Of a DNA stretch of 64,000 nucleotides, positions 15,401 through 26,459 are shown in pieces. The position numbers and the translations under genes are program-made. Under the pieces are notes generated by a model, which saw nothing but the letters and a program-made list of their open reading frames with translations, was not told the DNA's origin and made no database searches. The stretch is taken from positions 11,612,001 to 11,676,000 of the forward strand of contig CM036626.1 of the NCBI GenBank assembly GCA_020746105.1, given 5' to 3'. The DNA comes from Trogon surrucura (Eukaryota; Chordata; Aves; Trogoniformes; Trogonidae). Numbering within the stretch: position 1 is the first letter of the stretch; each line of letters opens with the position of its first letter.

Positions 15401-18400
15401 ACACTTGCTTTGTACAGGGAAGACTCTTACACTGCAAAAGTTAGGCTAAAAAGTGTCAATTGCAAAAAAAAAATAAAAATCTTCCACTGGACATCTGCTG
15501 ACCAGCTCATGAGCCAAGACCTGGAATGTATATTCTATAGATCTAGCAAAGAGGCTCCTCCAATGATCCTATGCTTTTTGTCCTTGTTTTTTACATCAGG
15601 ATACTAAAACAAATGCCTTGTAGTCATTGTCAGACCAGGGAGGAAAGCATTTGAGTTTTTCCACAACACTTTTTTATTGGTGTTTTCTGCTTTTCTAAGT
15701 TTAATGTGATAAAATAACAGGATTTCTGTGCAATAATATCAATTCATCAAGAGGAGATATTTCCACATAATACTGCTCAGAACATAAGAAGCCCAAAGTT
15801 CAGATACCAGCTGAGCATGGGAAAATGGGGGTTCAGTGGAACAGAACAAGGTTGGATTGTGCTCCCTGCGACATACAAAACAAAAATGTCCAATAGTACT
15901 AAAAGGAACAAAAGGCATTTTCCTAATCTAGGACTGTAAGAGTCTATGAGAAAGAATGATCAGGAAAATGGTCACAAATTAAAAAACATATTTGAAGCTA
16001 TTGGAGTCACTGATGCCAGTGATGGACACAAGCTGGTGGACTGTCTCATTCAAGCCTGAGGAAAGTCTCTTCATCTGTAGTTTGGCATTGGAGTCCTCTG
16101 AAGACCAGCTCTGTGATGTCTTTCAGACAGTCTTTCAATTGTCTTACCCTTAGCTGAATTCTGCAAGTGTTGACCCCACACTAGCATGGACAGCACAGAA
16201 ATAGGGATGCCTGTGGAAATCAGAGTGCTTTCTAGTTGCTTGCTTTGTTCATATTTCTGTATAGACATTAACCAGGCCTCTGCTGGATGCAAAAAGGAAT
16301 CAATCAGTTTAAAAAAAAAGGCAGCTAGCCCCTGGCAGCCCTCTCTAAAACTGTTCTGCTTCACAAACATTAGCCACATTAGCCCTAGAATGAAGTGATA
16401 CTCCAAGATCAACAGGCACAGAATATTACAAACCAGGGTCAGATACACATTCCAGTGATGGAAAAACAAACTGGCTTTCTTTTAAGTCCAGAAAGCCTTC
16501 TCTCTGAGGCTGGGAAAAACCAACCACTCATAGAAGGTTGCAAGCCATCACTTATCTGATCCTACCTCTTGGCTGAGTTGGGACTTGACTTGTAGCAGCT
16601 CAGGACTGTTGCAAGCTTTCTGTCCAGGTTGCAGCCAGAGGCCTCTGAGTAATGACCAGCCCTTAGAAAGGACTTGCCACGGAGGAGAGCATTTGGGATC
16701 TCTGTGTACAGCACAGCTGGCATTACTGAGCACACAACCTTGCACAATCCCTTCCCCATGTTCCATGGTGTTGAGTTTTCCAGCCTCAAGACCAAAGCCT
16801 ATCCGGAAGGGTGCACAGCCTACCAGCCCCACAGGACTCTCATGAGGACAGAGAATGGGGTGAAAGCTGAAGGGTCACTGTTTTGCAGCTTTAAAGAAGA
16901 GTATCACAAAACACACAGCATCATTCATTAAAAATGAAACTACTGCTATCTAATGACAAGCAGATCATCCAATTTATTCAGATGATGCACTTCATTAATG
17001 TTATGACATGAATTCTACAAGAGGTAAATTAGGACACAGCAATGTGACTATTTAAAGGTCACTTCCACAGGTGAAAGCTGGTAAGCAAATGGCAGTCAAA
17101 TACAACATGAACCATTCAGTCCTTACCTCATCTCAATATCTGGAAAGAATCTGTACATATAAATATGGCCATACAGCCTGAGTTCTTCAGCAAATTCCAG
17201 TGCCAGCTTCTTTTGTATTTCAGGTGGGAAATAACGCAAGGCATTGCGCAAAGCCAGCTGTCAAAAAAAAAAAAACCACCAAGAGAGACAAAAATTGAGG
17301 TAAAAGAGAAATGGAGGTAAGTGGGTGGCCCTGAACTTTAATCACTCAGCTGGACACCTGCCTAAGCTACAAGGACGATGCAATTTAAAAGGCCAAACTC
17401 ACACCAGGGGAGCTCTGTTCCTCCTTTGTTACTGAAGTGTTTCCACCTGCATCTTTTTTGGTAGATTCAATTGCTGGACACAAGGAATCCCCCCCTTTCC
17501 CCCCACCCAGATCTGCATGGAGAGACCTTGGAGATTTAAGACATGGATGAATTCCCTCTCAGAATGCTAGGGGGCACTGAGCTACCAAGGAAAACATGGT
17601 TCAGAAATCCTTAGACTGAGACCCTGAGCTCCCAGAGACACTGAAGACACTACTGTACTTTCCATTCGAAAACGGGAACTCAGCCCTGAGTTATGCGGCA
17701 TACTCCCTGATGAAGACGTTCTTGGGCTAAGCTTTATTAAATATTCACTACTTTTAGCATCCTAATCAATTGCAGAGGGTGGTGGTTTACATTATTTTAT
17801 TGATGCTACACGTATCACTTCCAAATTAGCCAAAGTGATTGCTAGGCACTGAATTAAACTCTGTACGTGATACTACGTGGCTTATGCTCCCTATTGCCTT
17901 CAAAGACATTACCCATGGTTTGCAAAGTACAGTATGTCCTTCTGGATGAAAGAAACCATAAGCAAATCCCTATCTTTAGGAACAGCCTGTTCAGTCATGT
18001 CTCTGTATTTCATGTTTCGTTTGATTAAAACCATAATGAGAATAAAGATTTTATAATCTTTATAAAGCCAATTCCATGCAAAGATGATAAAAGGTCTTGT
18101 AAGCTCCCTGACAAATGGTGACACTATCCAAATGTCTTTTGGTTGAAGAGATTCACAAATCATATGGAATTTCATATCATCATTAGGCTGATTTTTGACA
18201 GCTGTGGAGAGGATAGAATGGGATCAAGCTTGCTTCCAAAACTGGCAACAGTCTGCAAAACAACCAGGAAAGCCCAGTTTTGGAGAGGGCTGAGCACAGC
18301 AAATATACCCCATGTTTGCGACACCTGCCATTAGCACTTTAAAGAGTTACAGAAGCAAGTATTTTCTGGAGGAACTGAAGGAGTGGGCTGTAGTAAAGGT

Positions 18401-21400
18401 ATCTAGAACCATCCATCCTGAAATGAAGTCCTAAAAAGCTTTGTAAAGCCTTCAGCTCAGTAATAAACCTGTCATTCACTATGACTATGGTCTGGCTTTA
18501 ATGGCAAGCGCTCTCCTGCACCTCCGTCTGAGCGTGTTGGTCTCACACACCTTAGAGCACACCGAAAGAAAAATATCTCTAAATCTAAAAATGCCACATA
18601 CCAAAGGAGGTTCTTGTTGGCATACTTGCTACTGAAGAGCCATACGGGCCAGACCCTTTCAAATCAGTAAAGCTATAATGATTTTCACCAGCTGAGGATC
18701 AGACCAGTAAAGTCCTACAAATTCAATTTACCATTCCACACAGAGACACAAGGGAAAACCTATTTACCAGATGAGCAAATGCAAATTTCATCTTCAAATA
18801 TCACCTTATTCTTCTCCAGTTAGATAAGCAGTCATTTTTCAAGCGAGGTGTTATTAACAAACACAAGAATCCCAGTTATATCCACATGACAAAATATTCA
18901 GGGACTTTCAAAATCACTCTCAGAGACAAACAGCCGTCACAGCGGGTTCTAGATCTAAGAAATTCTTAAAGAAAGAATAAAATCACCTACATCCCTTACA
19001 ACAACAAAATCAAGAGGAAAACATCGTCACATTTGGTACTTTGGTTGCCTGTAAGAACTACAGAGAATTATTAGGACAGGTGTTTTCTTCCAGTCTGTCA
19101 AGGACATCCACACTTTGATCAATATAATATTTGTATTATAATGAACCTGACAGGCAAATATTTTTATTCACCCTAAAAATACAAGCAAGAAAAATCTGTG
19201 GGATTTTCCAGTAAATTCACTTAGACCAAGCCTCTATCCTATTAGTGTTACACATTAGCAGAGGCCTGAATTTTGATGATGCAGACATTAATGAAACATG
19301 AACTTGGACGTTACATGAGGGGTGGGAAGGGCGCCTTGGTGGCACAGACAATAGAGAGCTGATCCTATGAAAGAGGACTAAGACTGTGGCCTGTTTAGCT
19401 TAACTGAACAAAGGTGACATCTGATCGCTGTCTCACTGCAGGATAAATGTCAAAGCAAGAAGGAGCTTCAGGGAAATGCTGGAAGAGGAATACAAAGCTG
19501 TGAATTAGCCATAAAAATATATTCTTTAAATCAGAAGAATTTAAATAAGAGATTCTGAAACAGTCTCTCAACAGGAAAGCTGGGGTACTTAAAATTGCTT
19601 AGATGGAGCCTGGCTGCTGTATGAAAGGCAATTGCCATGTGCATCAGGCAGAATTTTGCATATTCATTGACTCATAAACTGAACAACCTGAGAAAGGCAC
19701 TCGAGGGGCAAATTCAGATAGGCTGATTATCATGCTTTTGTGGAAAGGTAATACAAGGCCATTATTCCTTATGTTTCATTAACACATCATATGAAACGTT
19801 ATTCTAACCTTTAAGTAGGATTGATTTACGTATAACTGACACATTGCACTCTGAATACCAGACATTGTGCATTTAATACTGTGTTCTTCCTGTTCATAAC
19901 TTCCACGGACAGAAGTTTAAGCTGCATGTGCTCGGCACCTCTGAAAAAAAAACAGGTCCAGAGCTCATTGGTGTCTTAAAAATAATCAATTTCACTCATA
20001 CTCCTGAACCTGATAAGCTGTTTTAAAAAACACTCCGAATTTGCTGAGACACTGATTCAGCTCAGCTCAGTACAACACGCACATCAGACACAAACTCTTC
20101 CTCTTAAATCTGCCAGCTGGATTTAACACTTGATTCTTGTGTTTAAGCTCTAGTCACTTCTAGGATGTCTTTTTTTTTTTTTTTTTTTATTCACTGGCAT
20201 CTATACAGGGATCCTGCTGCTATTTAATCAGGATTCAGACCTCTCAATGTCAACAAAATGTAGTCAAAAGAGTCCATGAAATCCTGCTGCAATCGATCAG
20301 TTGTAAATATCTTTGTTGAGGGATTCTCTTGAGAAATCAAGTTATACGAGCCTCTTTGTTAATTGGCGTTTGTTGAAGAGCCAGAAGGGATATCATTCAT
20401 TTCCATTCTAATATCATCAAGACTCTCAGTTAAAGGATCTTGAGAGACTCAGGCACTAAGACTTGCAATCTCCCTGTTTACTGAGGGAAAGAGAAGCATG
20501 AGGAGAGGAAGTAACTATCTGAACTCTGCAACCGTTTCATTCTTAGCTCTGCCCCTTTTCCAGCAGTGATGTTGCTTGCTTCTCACCTGTCATCATCTTC
20601 CTGAAGATATCCAGGATGAGACTCTTTGGTAGCACTACTCTAAACAGCAACTGTGAAACCATTATTGTTCCATGTACTTCTTTTCTTCCTGATAGGTCCC
20701 GTTTAGGTCAGCTCAGTTGAAGTAAACATGGCAATTTCCAACTGACCATTGTTATAAATGCCCTACCAGCTGTGATAGTTTAACCAAGTTCTTTATCATC
20801 CAGATGATCCAAAACATAAGCCAACAAGTTGGCCCGCCAACACACATAGAAACTTTACGCATCATTTCTGGATGTGTAAAGCAACCATTAAGCTCAGGTA
20901 TGCTGCTTCTCTAGGAGCTTATACAAGAACTTCGGGTGACTTCATAAGCTCTGGGTTTTATCTCTTTTTTCTAAGATGTCATGAAGCAGCAAGGCCCAGC
21001 TGCTCCCTAAGAGACAGGGAACCAAGTAGAGTAACGCAGACAGCAGGAAAGGCACCTCACCAGCCAGAGTCCAGCCTCCTAGTACCTAAGGAAGGTGAGC
21101 AGGGCAATGCAGAGAAGGCAGCCAGGTTCCACCGGGAGTCCAGGTCATCAAGCAAGATCATGGTGATGTGCAGGTCTGGGACCAAGCTAAGAACATGAGT
21201 TGAGATCAGGACTGGATGGTTACCACAGAGAGATCACCAGGAAGGTTCACAGTGGCAAGTTAGCCCACAGGTCAGAGGTCACATCTGTGAGGTCCACAGC
21301 TGGGCACATAGACACCCTGAGATAGAACTAGAGACAGATATATCTCCAAACTAATTGAGATGGAAGTCCCAGGCCTGAGCTTAAATGGAATCCCTAAGCC

Positions 21401-23919
21401 TATGGGCAGAGGGCGTCATGGGTGGAGATCACAGGTGAGGCTCATCAAGGTCATCAAGGCCCAGTACTGACTTCAAGGCCCTATGACTGAAACACAAATG
21501 ATGGTGCAACCAGGTAACAGATGATTGTTGGGGTCACAAGAAGACATGATTTGGCTCTAGGATACGTAAGGAAAACCACTGCATGGATGAAAACATACCA
21601 TTTTTTTCTTTCTGATTTTGAGCAACAATGAGAATATTCTTCCCAAATTGCTCCAGCTTTACTGGAATGTCAGCGAGTATTGAGCATCCTTGTTCTGCAA
21701 AGGACCCACCACACATAAGATTTTTGGGGTAGTTTCTTTGCAGCATGATAATATTAAGATACAGATGCTGAGAAATAGAAAGCGAAGGAAAGAGAGATGT
21801 GGCTGTCTCAGGCCTCCAGCAAAGAATGTTGAAGGGAGAGAACTCAGGAAACATAAACAGAATCAGTTCTGAGTAATGGCTTGATTTATCCAAGAAGATT
21901 AAAGTTGGTGTGATGGGAAGAATTATATATGCCTTCAGCAAGCCCCAAAACACACAGAATTTTATAAATCTCACTTACAGGATTTCTATTATGATCGTAA
22001 AAGGAGGCCCAGTAAAATAAAACATTGGTAATGCCAAAGTCTATTATTGTAAAAAGGCTAAAGCTGGAATAAAGGCATATGAAGAGAGGGACAAATTCTG
22101 AGGAAATCAGCAGAGCATCATTAACTTCATTTCTGTCAAAGCTTCCCCTGAGCACTTCAATTAGAAAATGAACACAGTGTCATACATAAAGTCAAGCCTC
22201 GCAATATGCTCAGCACTACACAATGTCAACAGAATTTGGAAGCCTGTCTTGAGACTTAAAAACTTTTAGACAGACAACCTTCCTGTCTACATGCTTTTCT
22301 AAGCATGGAACACCTCTTAAAAAGGAGATTTGGTCTTTCAGATATAAAACAAATACCAGCTGAGCCTCTATCTCTGTTAAGAGTTTAAGGTGGAGGATTA
22401 AGAGTAAATAAATAGGAAAGGAAGCCTTTTAAATCTTTAACAGTCTAATAAAAATCCTAGTTAACACCATCTCTTACCACATGCGGTAGGTAACGAGGAG
22501 AGATGAGGGTAGGATGTTCCACAGAAAACCAGTCTACTGCCATCTCCCTGCAACAACTAGCAGAGGCAGGAAACAATTCCAGTTTCTATTTAGGGAGTGA
22601 GGACTTTGTCATTATCTTTCTCTGCCCAGGTAAAGAGTAAGGTTTAGTATCCTTTTGAGAGATACCATCGCCTCTCCTGCAACATGGACTCCTTCATGCT
22701 GTAACAGATTTCTGCTGGGAAAAAGTGATTTAGCAAACGGAAGGAATAAAATGGAGATGATTGGCAATGTTCTGATATGCAGTGAAGCTCACTCCCTGCC
22801 CCTTCATCTTCACAGCCATCACCACAGCTCCCTTCTGCACCCTTAGCAGCCACACTTCCAAGTCTGAGCTGTCCCAGGCACAGACAGGATACCTCAGCCA
22901 TGAGTGCTCCTGACATCGAAGTAAATCCTCTTTGGATAGCTCACAGCTGTTCCTCTTTCTACCCTTTTGACTAGGCTCTCTTCTGCTTGTGGAAGTGGAC
23001 TTTGAAGGAATTTGGCAGCTGATGCCAGTGGGAACTCCCACAAAGGCAAAGAAGTTGTGTGCGACTTGTTAGTGGGGAAGAACTTTTGCATTCTGACGAG
23101 AATGTCACATTATAAGTGATGTTGCATGTGATGAAGCACAGACTTAAACTAAGGAACCCACCTTACCGTCTCCCACATAAATTCCTGAGGATCTCCACCC
23201 ATTGCCTATTGTTTTTTGCTGCTGTTTTTTTAAAAGTGTCTAACATGAAATAATGCAATGATTACTTTAGTGTGTATATAGACTATTCAAACAAAAAGAG
23301 ACAGGAAAGTAATTACACAACTAAAGACAAATAACTCCCTACAAACTTGTTTAAATTCCAGGATGCTCAGACTACCGGTTAAAATAAATTATCTTTGGAT
23401 CTTCTATGCAAATATATAGATGTGTAGCTTATATCACAACGCTGATCCACCACGTTTGATGTTTATTGCATTTGAGGGGTTCGCTTTCACTCCCATACAT
23501 ATGCAGTGCTTTTGCAACAGCATTTGTAATTTCATCTTCAAGGAACAATGATGGATTGACAGCATTGAAGTCGAATGCCTCTTGCGTAGCCATTTAAAGT
23601 CACGGAAGCTGTTGTGCAGCAAATCTCCCTCATATCAACCTGCTTACCTCTGAAGGAGGAAGAAAAAAAGTGAGAAGAGTTTCCAGTACTTTGTCCAATT
23701 ATCCACTGAAATTATAACACAAAGGAAATACATTTGCCACGAAGTTAGGCACACAATCAGAAAAGCATTTGAGGCAATCAGGTCTGCTGTTACCTTTTTC
23801 TCCTGAGCAGTAAGATTAGGAGTTCTCACAGGTGCATGGGGGATTCCTTTCCTCCGACCTCTGTTTTCAGGCAAAGGGTACAGAGGAAGTCCACGACAGA
23901 TTTCCTTCAAGCTCGTCAT
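346..23919 (-). CDS. UROC1: Urocanate hydratase (urocanase), 5' 14 coding exons; 3' end outside window
   Basis: Converts urocanate plus water to 4-imidazolone-5-propionate in cytosolic histidine catabolism, using tightly bound NAD+ (known for the family). CDS, 5' to 3' on the minus strand: 23919-23794, 17257-17127, 14700-14607, 13555-13496, 10905-10777, 10110-10049, 9078-9012, 8568-8425, 5283-5195, 4708-4646, 3923-3744, 2254-2157, 1906-1834, 467-346. This is 1,438 nt or 479 complete codons; the human protein is about 676 residues, so roughly 70% is here. All junctions are GT-AG and phases agree. The glycine-rich GLGGM motif lies at residues 248-252. RWVC with Cys453 falls in the region matching the cysteine-containing bacterial urocanase signature. 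The start fits the mammalian N-terminus (ICRGLPLYPLPENRGR) and is the only suitable ATG. Kozak context is weak (C at -3). The last visible codon is split, so the gene continues left. No frameshift or stop is seen. Confidence 0.97.
1834..1906 (-). CDS. UROC1: UROC1 coding exon 13
   Basis: 73 nt encoding ADVEKRGANKTEFRYPSYVQ then HIM plus GG. Acceptor TTGTAG, donor GTATGT. Ends in phase 2. Confidence 0.94.
2157..2254 (-). CDS. UROC1: UROC1 coding exon 12
   Basis: 98 nt encoding LKRQVAAINRLADKGMFFWD then YGNAFLLEAQRA plus G. Acceptor TTTCAG, donor GTGAGT. Ends in phase 1. The mammalian K-FFFW reads GMFFW here. Confidence 0.94.
3300..3381 (+). repeat. Possible ancient CR1-family LINE tail
   Basis: The words GGCTAGATGGACTTT, CTCACTGGG and TTTTATGCTA occur in the order of the old CR1-type 3' tail common in reptile genomes (TAGATGGAC..., then ...CAGTATGG...TTATG). 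Heavily diverged; called by eye only. Confidence 0.25.
3744..3923 (-). CDS. UROC1: UROC1 coding exon 11
   Basis: 180 nt. It completes the Trp codon and encodes ERLVYELDTTGELLVDLGSD then QTSCHNPFSGGYYPVQLGF, ending LVQE plus AG. Acceptor CCCCAG, donor GTAAAT. Ends in phase 2. Confidence 0.96.
4646..4708 (-). CDS. UROC1: UROC1 coding exon 10
   Basis: 63 nt encoding DARKNKIALSLGYHGNVVDL plus TG of a split Trp codon. Acceptor TTCTAG, donor GTAAGT. No long open frame marks it; I found it from the conserved SLGYHGNVV block. Confidence 0.93.
5195..5283 (-). CDS. UROC1: UROC1 coding exon 9
   Basis: 89 nt encoding VDEAALLKRHKQGWLMEI through HCIARL plus two bases. Acceptor TCCTAG, donor GTACGA. Ends in phase 2. 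Confidence 0.93.
5284..8424. other. UROC1 intron 8
   Basis: 3.1 kb, AT-rich, with two A tracts near 5364-5379 and 5483-5496. No exon, RNA gene or recognisable transposon copy seen. Confidence 0.6.
8425..8568 (-). CDS. UROC1: UROC1 coding exon 8 (NAD-binding GLGGM motif)
   Basis: 144 nt, 48 residues. Contains KVFVTSGLGGMSGAQAKAAV, the glycine-rich dinucleotide-binding turn of urocanases, and ends GVIAE. Acceptor GCGCAG, donor GTGAGA; phase 0 at both ends. Confidence 0.97.
9012..9078 (-). CDS. UROC1: UROC1 coding exon 7
   Basis: 67 nt. It completes the Met codon and encodes YGQMTAGSYCYIGPQGIVHG plus TV. Acceptor TACTAG, donor GTAAGA. Ends in phase 0. Confidence 0.95.
10049..10110 (-). CDS. 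UROC1: UROC1 coding exon 6
   Basis: 62 nt encoding VIPNYSTRDEYEKMFALGVT plus AT of the next Met codon. Acceptor TTCTTAG, donor GTAAGA. Ends in phase 2. Confidence 0.94.
10777..10905 (-). CDS. UROC1: UROC1 coding exon 5
   Basis: 129 nt, 43 residues, including MTEEQTLVMYSGHPLGLFPS and ending IITNGM. Acceptor CTTTCAG, donor GTAGGT; phase 0 at both ends. Among the most conserved stretches of the enzyme. Confidence 0.96.
10906..13495. other. UROC1 intron 4
   Basis: 2.6 kb. Apart from the old SINE-like remnant at 12400-12500 I see only AT-rich unique sequence. Open frames here are short and lack family resemblance. Confidence 0.55.
12400..12500 (-). repeat. MIR/CORE-SINE-like remnant
   Basis: TTTTCCAGATCAGGACACTG, then AGCCACAAAT, then GGGAAGAAGACCCAGG follow the order of the MIR-type core in antisense (attttacagatgaggaaactg ... 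ggattcgaacccagg). Old, interrupted by A-rich sequence. Confidence 0.35.
13496..13555 (-). CDS. UROC1: UROC1 coding exon 4
   Basis: 60 nt, 20 residues, FPQELVTYGG to SNWAQ, matching the mammalian protein residue for residue as I recall it. Acceptor TTTTTCAG, donor GTAGGA; phase 0 at both ends. Confidence 0.95.
14099..14130. repeat. Perfect 16-bp tandem duplication
   Basis: TTAAGATCTGAGCTCT occurs twice head to tail without mismatch. Each unit contains BglII- and SacI-type palindromes. Probably a small replication-slippage event in UROC1 intron 3. Confidence 0.85.
14607..14700 (-). CDS. UROC1: UROC1 coding exon 3
   Basis: 94 nt encoding AYPIGEYPCKTKS through NNLDPSVAQ. Acceptor TTTCAG, donor GTAAGA. 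Completes the split Arg codon and ends in phase 0. Confidence 0.95.
14701..17126. other. UROC1 intron 2
   Basis: 2.4 kb. Holds an old amniote-repeat-like segment at 15148-15225; otherwise no coding sequence or RNA gene seen. Confidence 0.55.
15148..15225 (+). repeat. Ancient amniote interspersed-repeat fragment
   Basis: GTAGCTCTTCAGGGCAGGGA followed by GTGCTTGCACAGGTCTTGGC and ACAATCATGCCCAGG resembles the widespread old tail 'gtaagctctttggggcaggga...tacagcacctagcacaatggggcc'. I cannot assign the family without a library search. Confidence 0.35.
17127..17257 (-). CDS. UROC1: UROC1 coding exon 2
   Basis: 131 nt encoding LALRNALRYFPP through PDIEM plus two bases of an Arg codon. The acceptor is a T-run followed by GACAG; the donor is GTAAGG. 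Ends in phase 2. The segment GHIYMYRFFPD closely matches mammalian urocanase. Confidence 0.95.
17258..23793. other. UROC1 intron 1
   Basis: 6.5 kb separating the first coding exon from the rest. It includes a C-rich pyrimidine tract at 17489-17509 and a 19-base T tract at 20170-20188. Open frames at 21534-22155 on the minus strand read as hydrophobic AT-rich translation and are not supported as a gene. Confidence 0.6.
23794..23919 (-). CDS. UROC1: UROC1 coding exon 1 (start codon)
   Basis: 126 nt, residues 1-42. It opens MTSLKEICRG and closes with TAQEKK, then the donor GTAACA, ending in phase 0. The bases before the ATG (pyrimidine-rich, then CAG) could be a 3' splice site, so a non-coding first exon further upstream is possible. 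Confidence 0.95.
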
Positions 23920-24070
23920 AGGTGCTGAGGAAATATGAGGAGGAAAGGCAAGGCAAACTGGAGAGGTGCAAGGAACAGGGAACCAAGTGTGCAGGCAAGC
24001 AAGATGCTGAGCGATTCAGATGTATCACCACTCCAGGGGGGCCTCCAAGAGGACAGCCTATCCTCTGGCT

Positions 24071-24145
24071 TTTGCAAACAAGCCTGCCAAGCAGAGAGGG
24101 CATGGTACAGGTGACACACCTCCCCTCTCTGTGCCATGCCATTGG
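24071..24145 (-). promoter_or_regulatory. Candidate UROC1 proximal promoter: FOXA-like and CCAAT sites
   Basis: On the minus strand TGTTTGCAAA (24071-24080) fits a FOXA/HNF3 core and overlaps a C/EBP-like palindrome. GCCAATGG (24139-24146) gives a CCAAT box. They lie about 150-225 bp upstream of the UROC1 ATG, a plausible place for a liver gene promoter. Inferred from motifs only. Confidence 0.3.
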
Positions 24146-24370
24146 CTCTTCTCTCCTCCCCCAAAATAAATGATTCACAGTTTTGCTCTTTATTCTCTGG
24201 GTGCTTTGTCAGCTGGTGCTGTGCTAAGCCACCAGAGCAAATTTGCAGACACTTTCCAGATCATCTGATGCCCCCAGTGTTGTAGTGAGAGTCATGGTCT
24301 GGAGCATGAACCTTGCCTGAGACCTCAAGGATTGTGTGCTTACATTTCCATAGTTTAAAAAGTGACTAAA

Positions 24371-24383
24371 GTTAATCATTACT
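24371..24383. promoter_or_regulatory. Candidate HNF1 site upstream of UROC1
   Basis: GTTAATCATTACT matches the HNF1 palindrome GTTAATNATTAAC at all but the last two positions. It lies about 450 bp upstream of the UROC1 start. UROC1 is a liver enzyme in mammals, and HNF1 drives many such genes. Unproven. Confidence 0.35.
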
Positions 24384-25639
24384 ATTTACATCACTGTTCA
24401 TACACACTGTACAGCTAAGATGGGCATTCTCTGTTTGACACCTCTAGGTACGGGCTGTTCCTCAGATCTCAGCACTTCATCTTCTAGACAACAGCGGTTG
24501 TCAATGATAACACCAAAATTTCCCCTTAGGTGTTAGCTCCTCTTATTTCACAAGCATGAATGGATTTTAGTAGTATTAAATTGGAAATCTATTCATTAGC
24601 ACTGGTAATGGTTTTCTCAATAATTGGGAGGAAGAATTACAGCTTTCAGCTCTAAATCACTTTTATACCCTACAGTCAACCACAACTAGAAAGTCTTATG
24701 GTACTGCCATCCAGACATCACAAGTAAATGAATATACTTAACTTTGATTTTCCACTTACAGTGCAACATGAACTTTGCTTTCCATTTTAAGTTGTTTATA
24801 TTATATGAGAATTTCTCGACCTTTACTACATCCATGGAACTGCAGCTCATGACCAGGGAATTTTCTCAAATGTCACAGTTTAAGAAGCCACCTTGTGAAA
24901 TTAACTGGCAGAAATGTTTCAGGCAGAAGTGAGCCTAAAACCTAGGAATAAAAAAATAGGACATTCTCCCACAAAGGCAGCAATCGACAAACGATGACAA
25001 CAAAGCACAATTATTAAATGACAGCATCTCATTAATGTCACATTGACTTTAGCTCTGGGACACACTGCACACCCCCAGCTCCCACTGAAGATGCTCGAGT
25101 TGAAAGAAGTCAGAACATCCCAGGGGAGCTGAGCACACAGCAGACTCAAACCCTCTGAAGGATACTAACTGTCATTTATGGAGGGGAATTTTGTTTTGCA
25201 GTTATACAAATTAGCTGCTTTCAAACAAAGGGAAAAAAGCAAGAGGAAAAAGCCTCGTTCACATTTTAGATTTTTCTACTGGGTTTTCTTATTAAAAACC
25301 TGCAAAAAAAGGATGATAGGGGTAAAGTCAGAAAATTCTATCCCAAAACCTAGCTAAATAACCCTGTCTTACATAAACTCCCCAAAGGGAAATAAATCTT
25401 TCCTTGTTCTTCTTTGTATGACCCACATTCTCCAAATCCCTATAAGGTCTGATCCTGTGTACACACGGGCACAAGAACAACCTTGTCTGTGTTTGAACTC
25501 CCATCAGACCGGCTTCCCTCTGTGACATCAGGCGTTATATTGCTGTGGGGGCTGAAGAGAGAACAAAGCTGGGGAGATCTCACTCCCTGAATTAAAATTA
25601 TTTCTCGGTCTGAGCACTCCCATCCCCTGATCACCACAT

Positions 25640-26200
25640 GCTGGAGCCTCTCCGTGTCCCTGGGAGCTTTGTGTCGGAGCCACCCGAGCAAATCCGACCT
25701 CAGGATGGTCACGTCCCGTGTTGGCCGGGGTAGCCAGGTGTGTCGGTGGTGCCAGAGCAGACACCCCAGCTCCTCCGGGATGTGACAAGCCCTCTCCCTG
25801 CCTGGCTTGTCCCAGCTCGTGTCTGTGACGAAGGAGGGAAACCCGGCGATGTGCCCATTCGTACACTCTGCGAGCCGGCCGTACCCAAAAACCTGAAAGC
25901 CTCCCGACTGCCCCCGGGCCCACTGGGTGCCTGGGAGGGGCTGTGGGTGTCATGTGCCGGGCGGGCTGGCAGAGGGTGCTGCAGGGACAGCAGGCACTGG
26001 CCCGGCGGGCTGCCCCCGCCCCGCGCACACACACACACACACAGACACACACGGACACGGACACACAGACACACACAGACACACAGACACACACGCACCG
26101 GCTGCTGGAGAAGATGCGGCTGGAGAGCAACGCTCGCATCTGAGCGCAGCAAGGACCAGCGCAGCTGACGAGGAGGTGCGGAACCGACCCATCCTCCTCC
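25640..26200. promoter_or_regulatory. CpG-rich segment, distal half of the netrin-side island
   Basis: GC-rich with repeated CG dinucleotides (for example CACGTCCCGTG, GAGCCGGCCG, CGGCGGGC). It ends with a CA microsatellite and then an A-rich stretch at 26208-26260 that separates it from the proximal half. Confidence 0.6.
26025..26095. repeat. Imperfect (CA)n microsatellite
   Basis: About 70 bp of CA dinucleotides interrupted by GA and CGGA (CACACACAGACACACACGGA type). It creates open frames on both strands that are not genes. Alternating purine-pyrimidine sequence inside a CpG island is a usual Z-DNA candidate. Confidence 0.95.
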
Positions 26201-26459
26201 ACCCTGGAAAAAAAAAAAAAAAAGGAATAAAAGAAAAAAAGAGAAAAAAAAGAACAGGAAGAAGATCACATGTTATAATAATCCCCTTTGCAGCCAGACA
26301 GGACCAGAGAGGAGAACTGCCCAGTTAGGACTGAGAGATGTGCTAGAGGCTGAAAGGGAGGCAGAGCCGAAATTTGAAGCTGACTAACCAGGAGGGAAGG
26401 AACCCCCCAGCCCCAAGCCTTGCTGTGGCAGGAGGGAGGAAGGATCCTTCAGCTCCCTC

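Noticed and set aside
21534..22155. Two overlapping minus-strand frames (146 and 89 codons) resembling a frameshifted membrane protein
   Set aside because: Hydrophobicity is what AT-rich sequence gives, no family motif is recognisable, and one frame of this length is expected by chance in 64 kb read six ways.
25528..26269. Long open frames (up to 224 codons) on both strands in the intergenic island
   Set aside because: They run through the CA microsatellite and GC-rich DNA on both strands at once, are rich in CVSVCVC-type or HTHTH-type translation, and lack any domain. Composition explains them.
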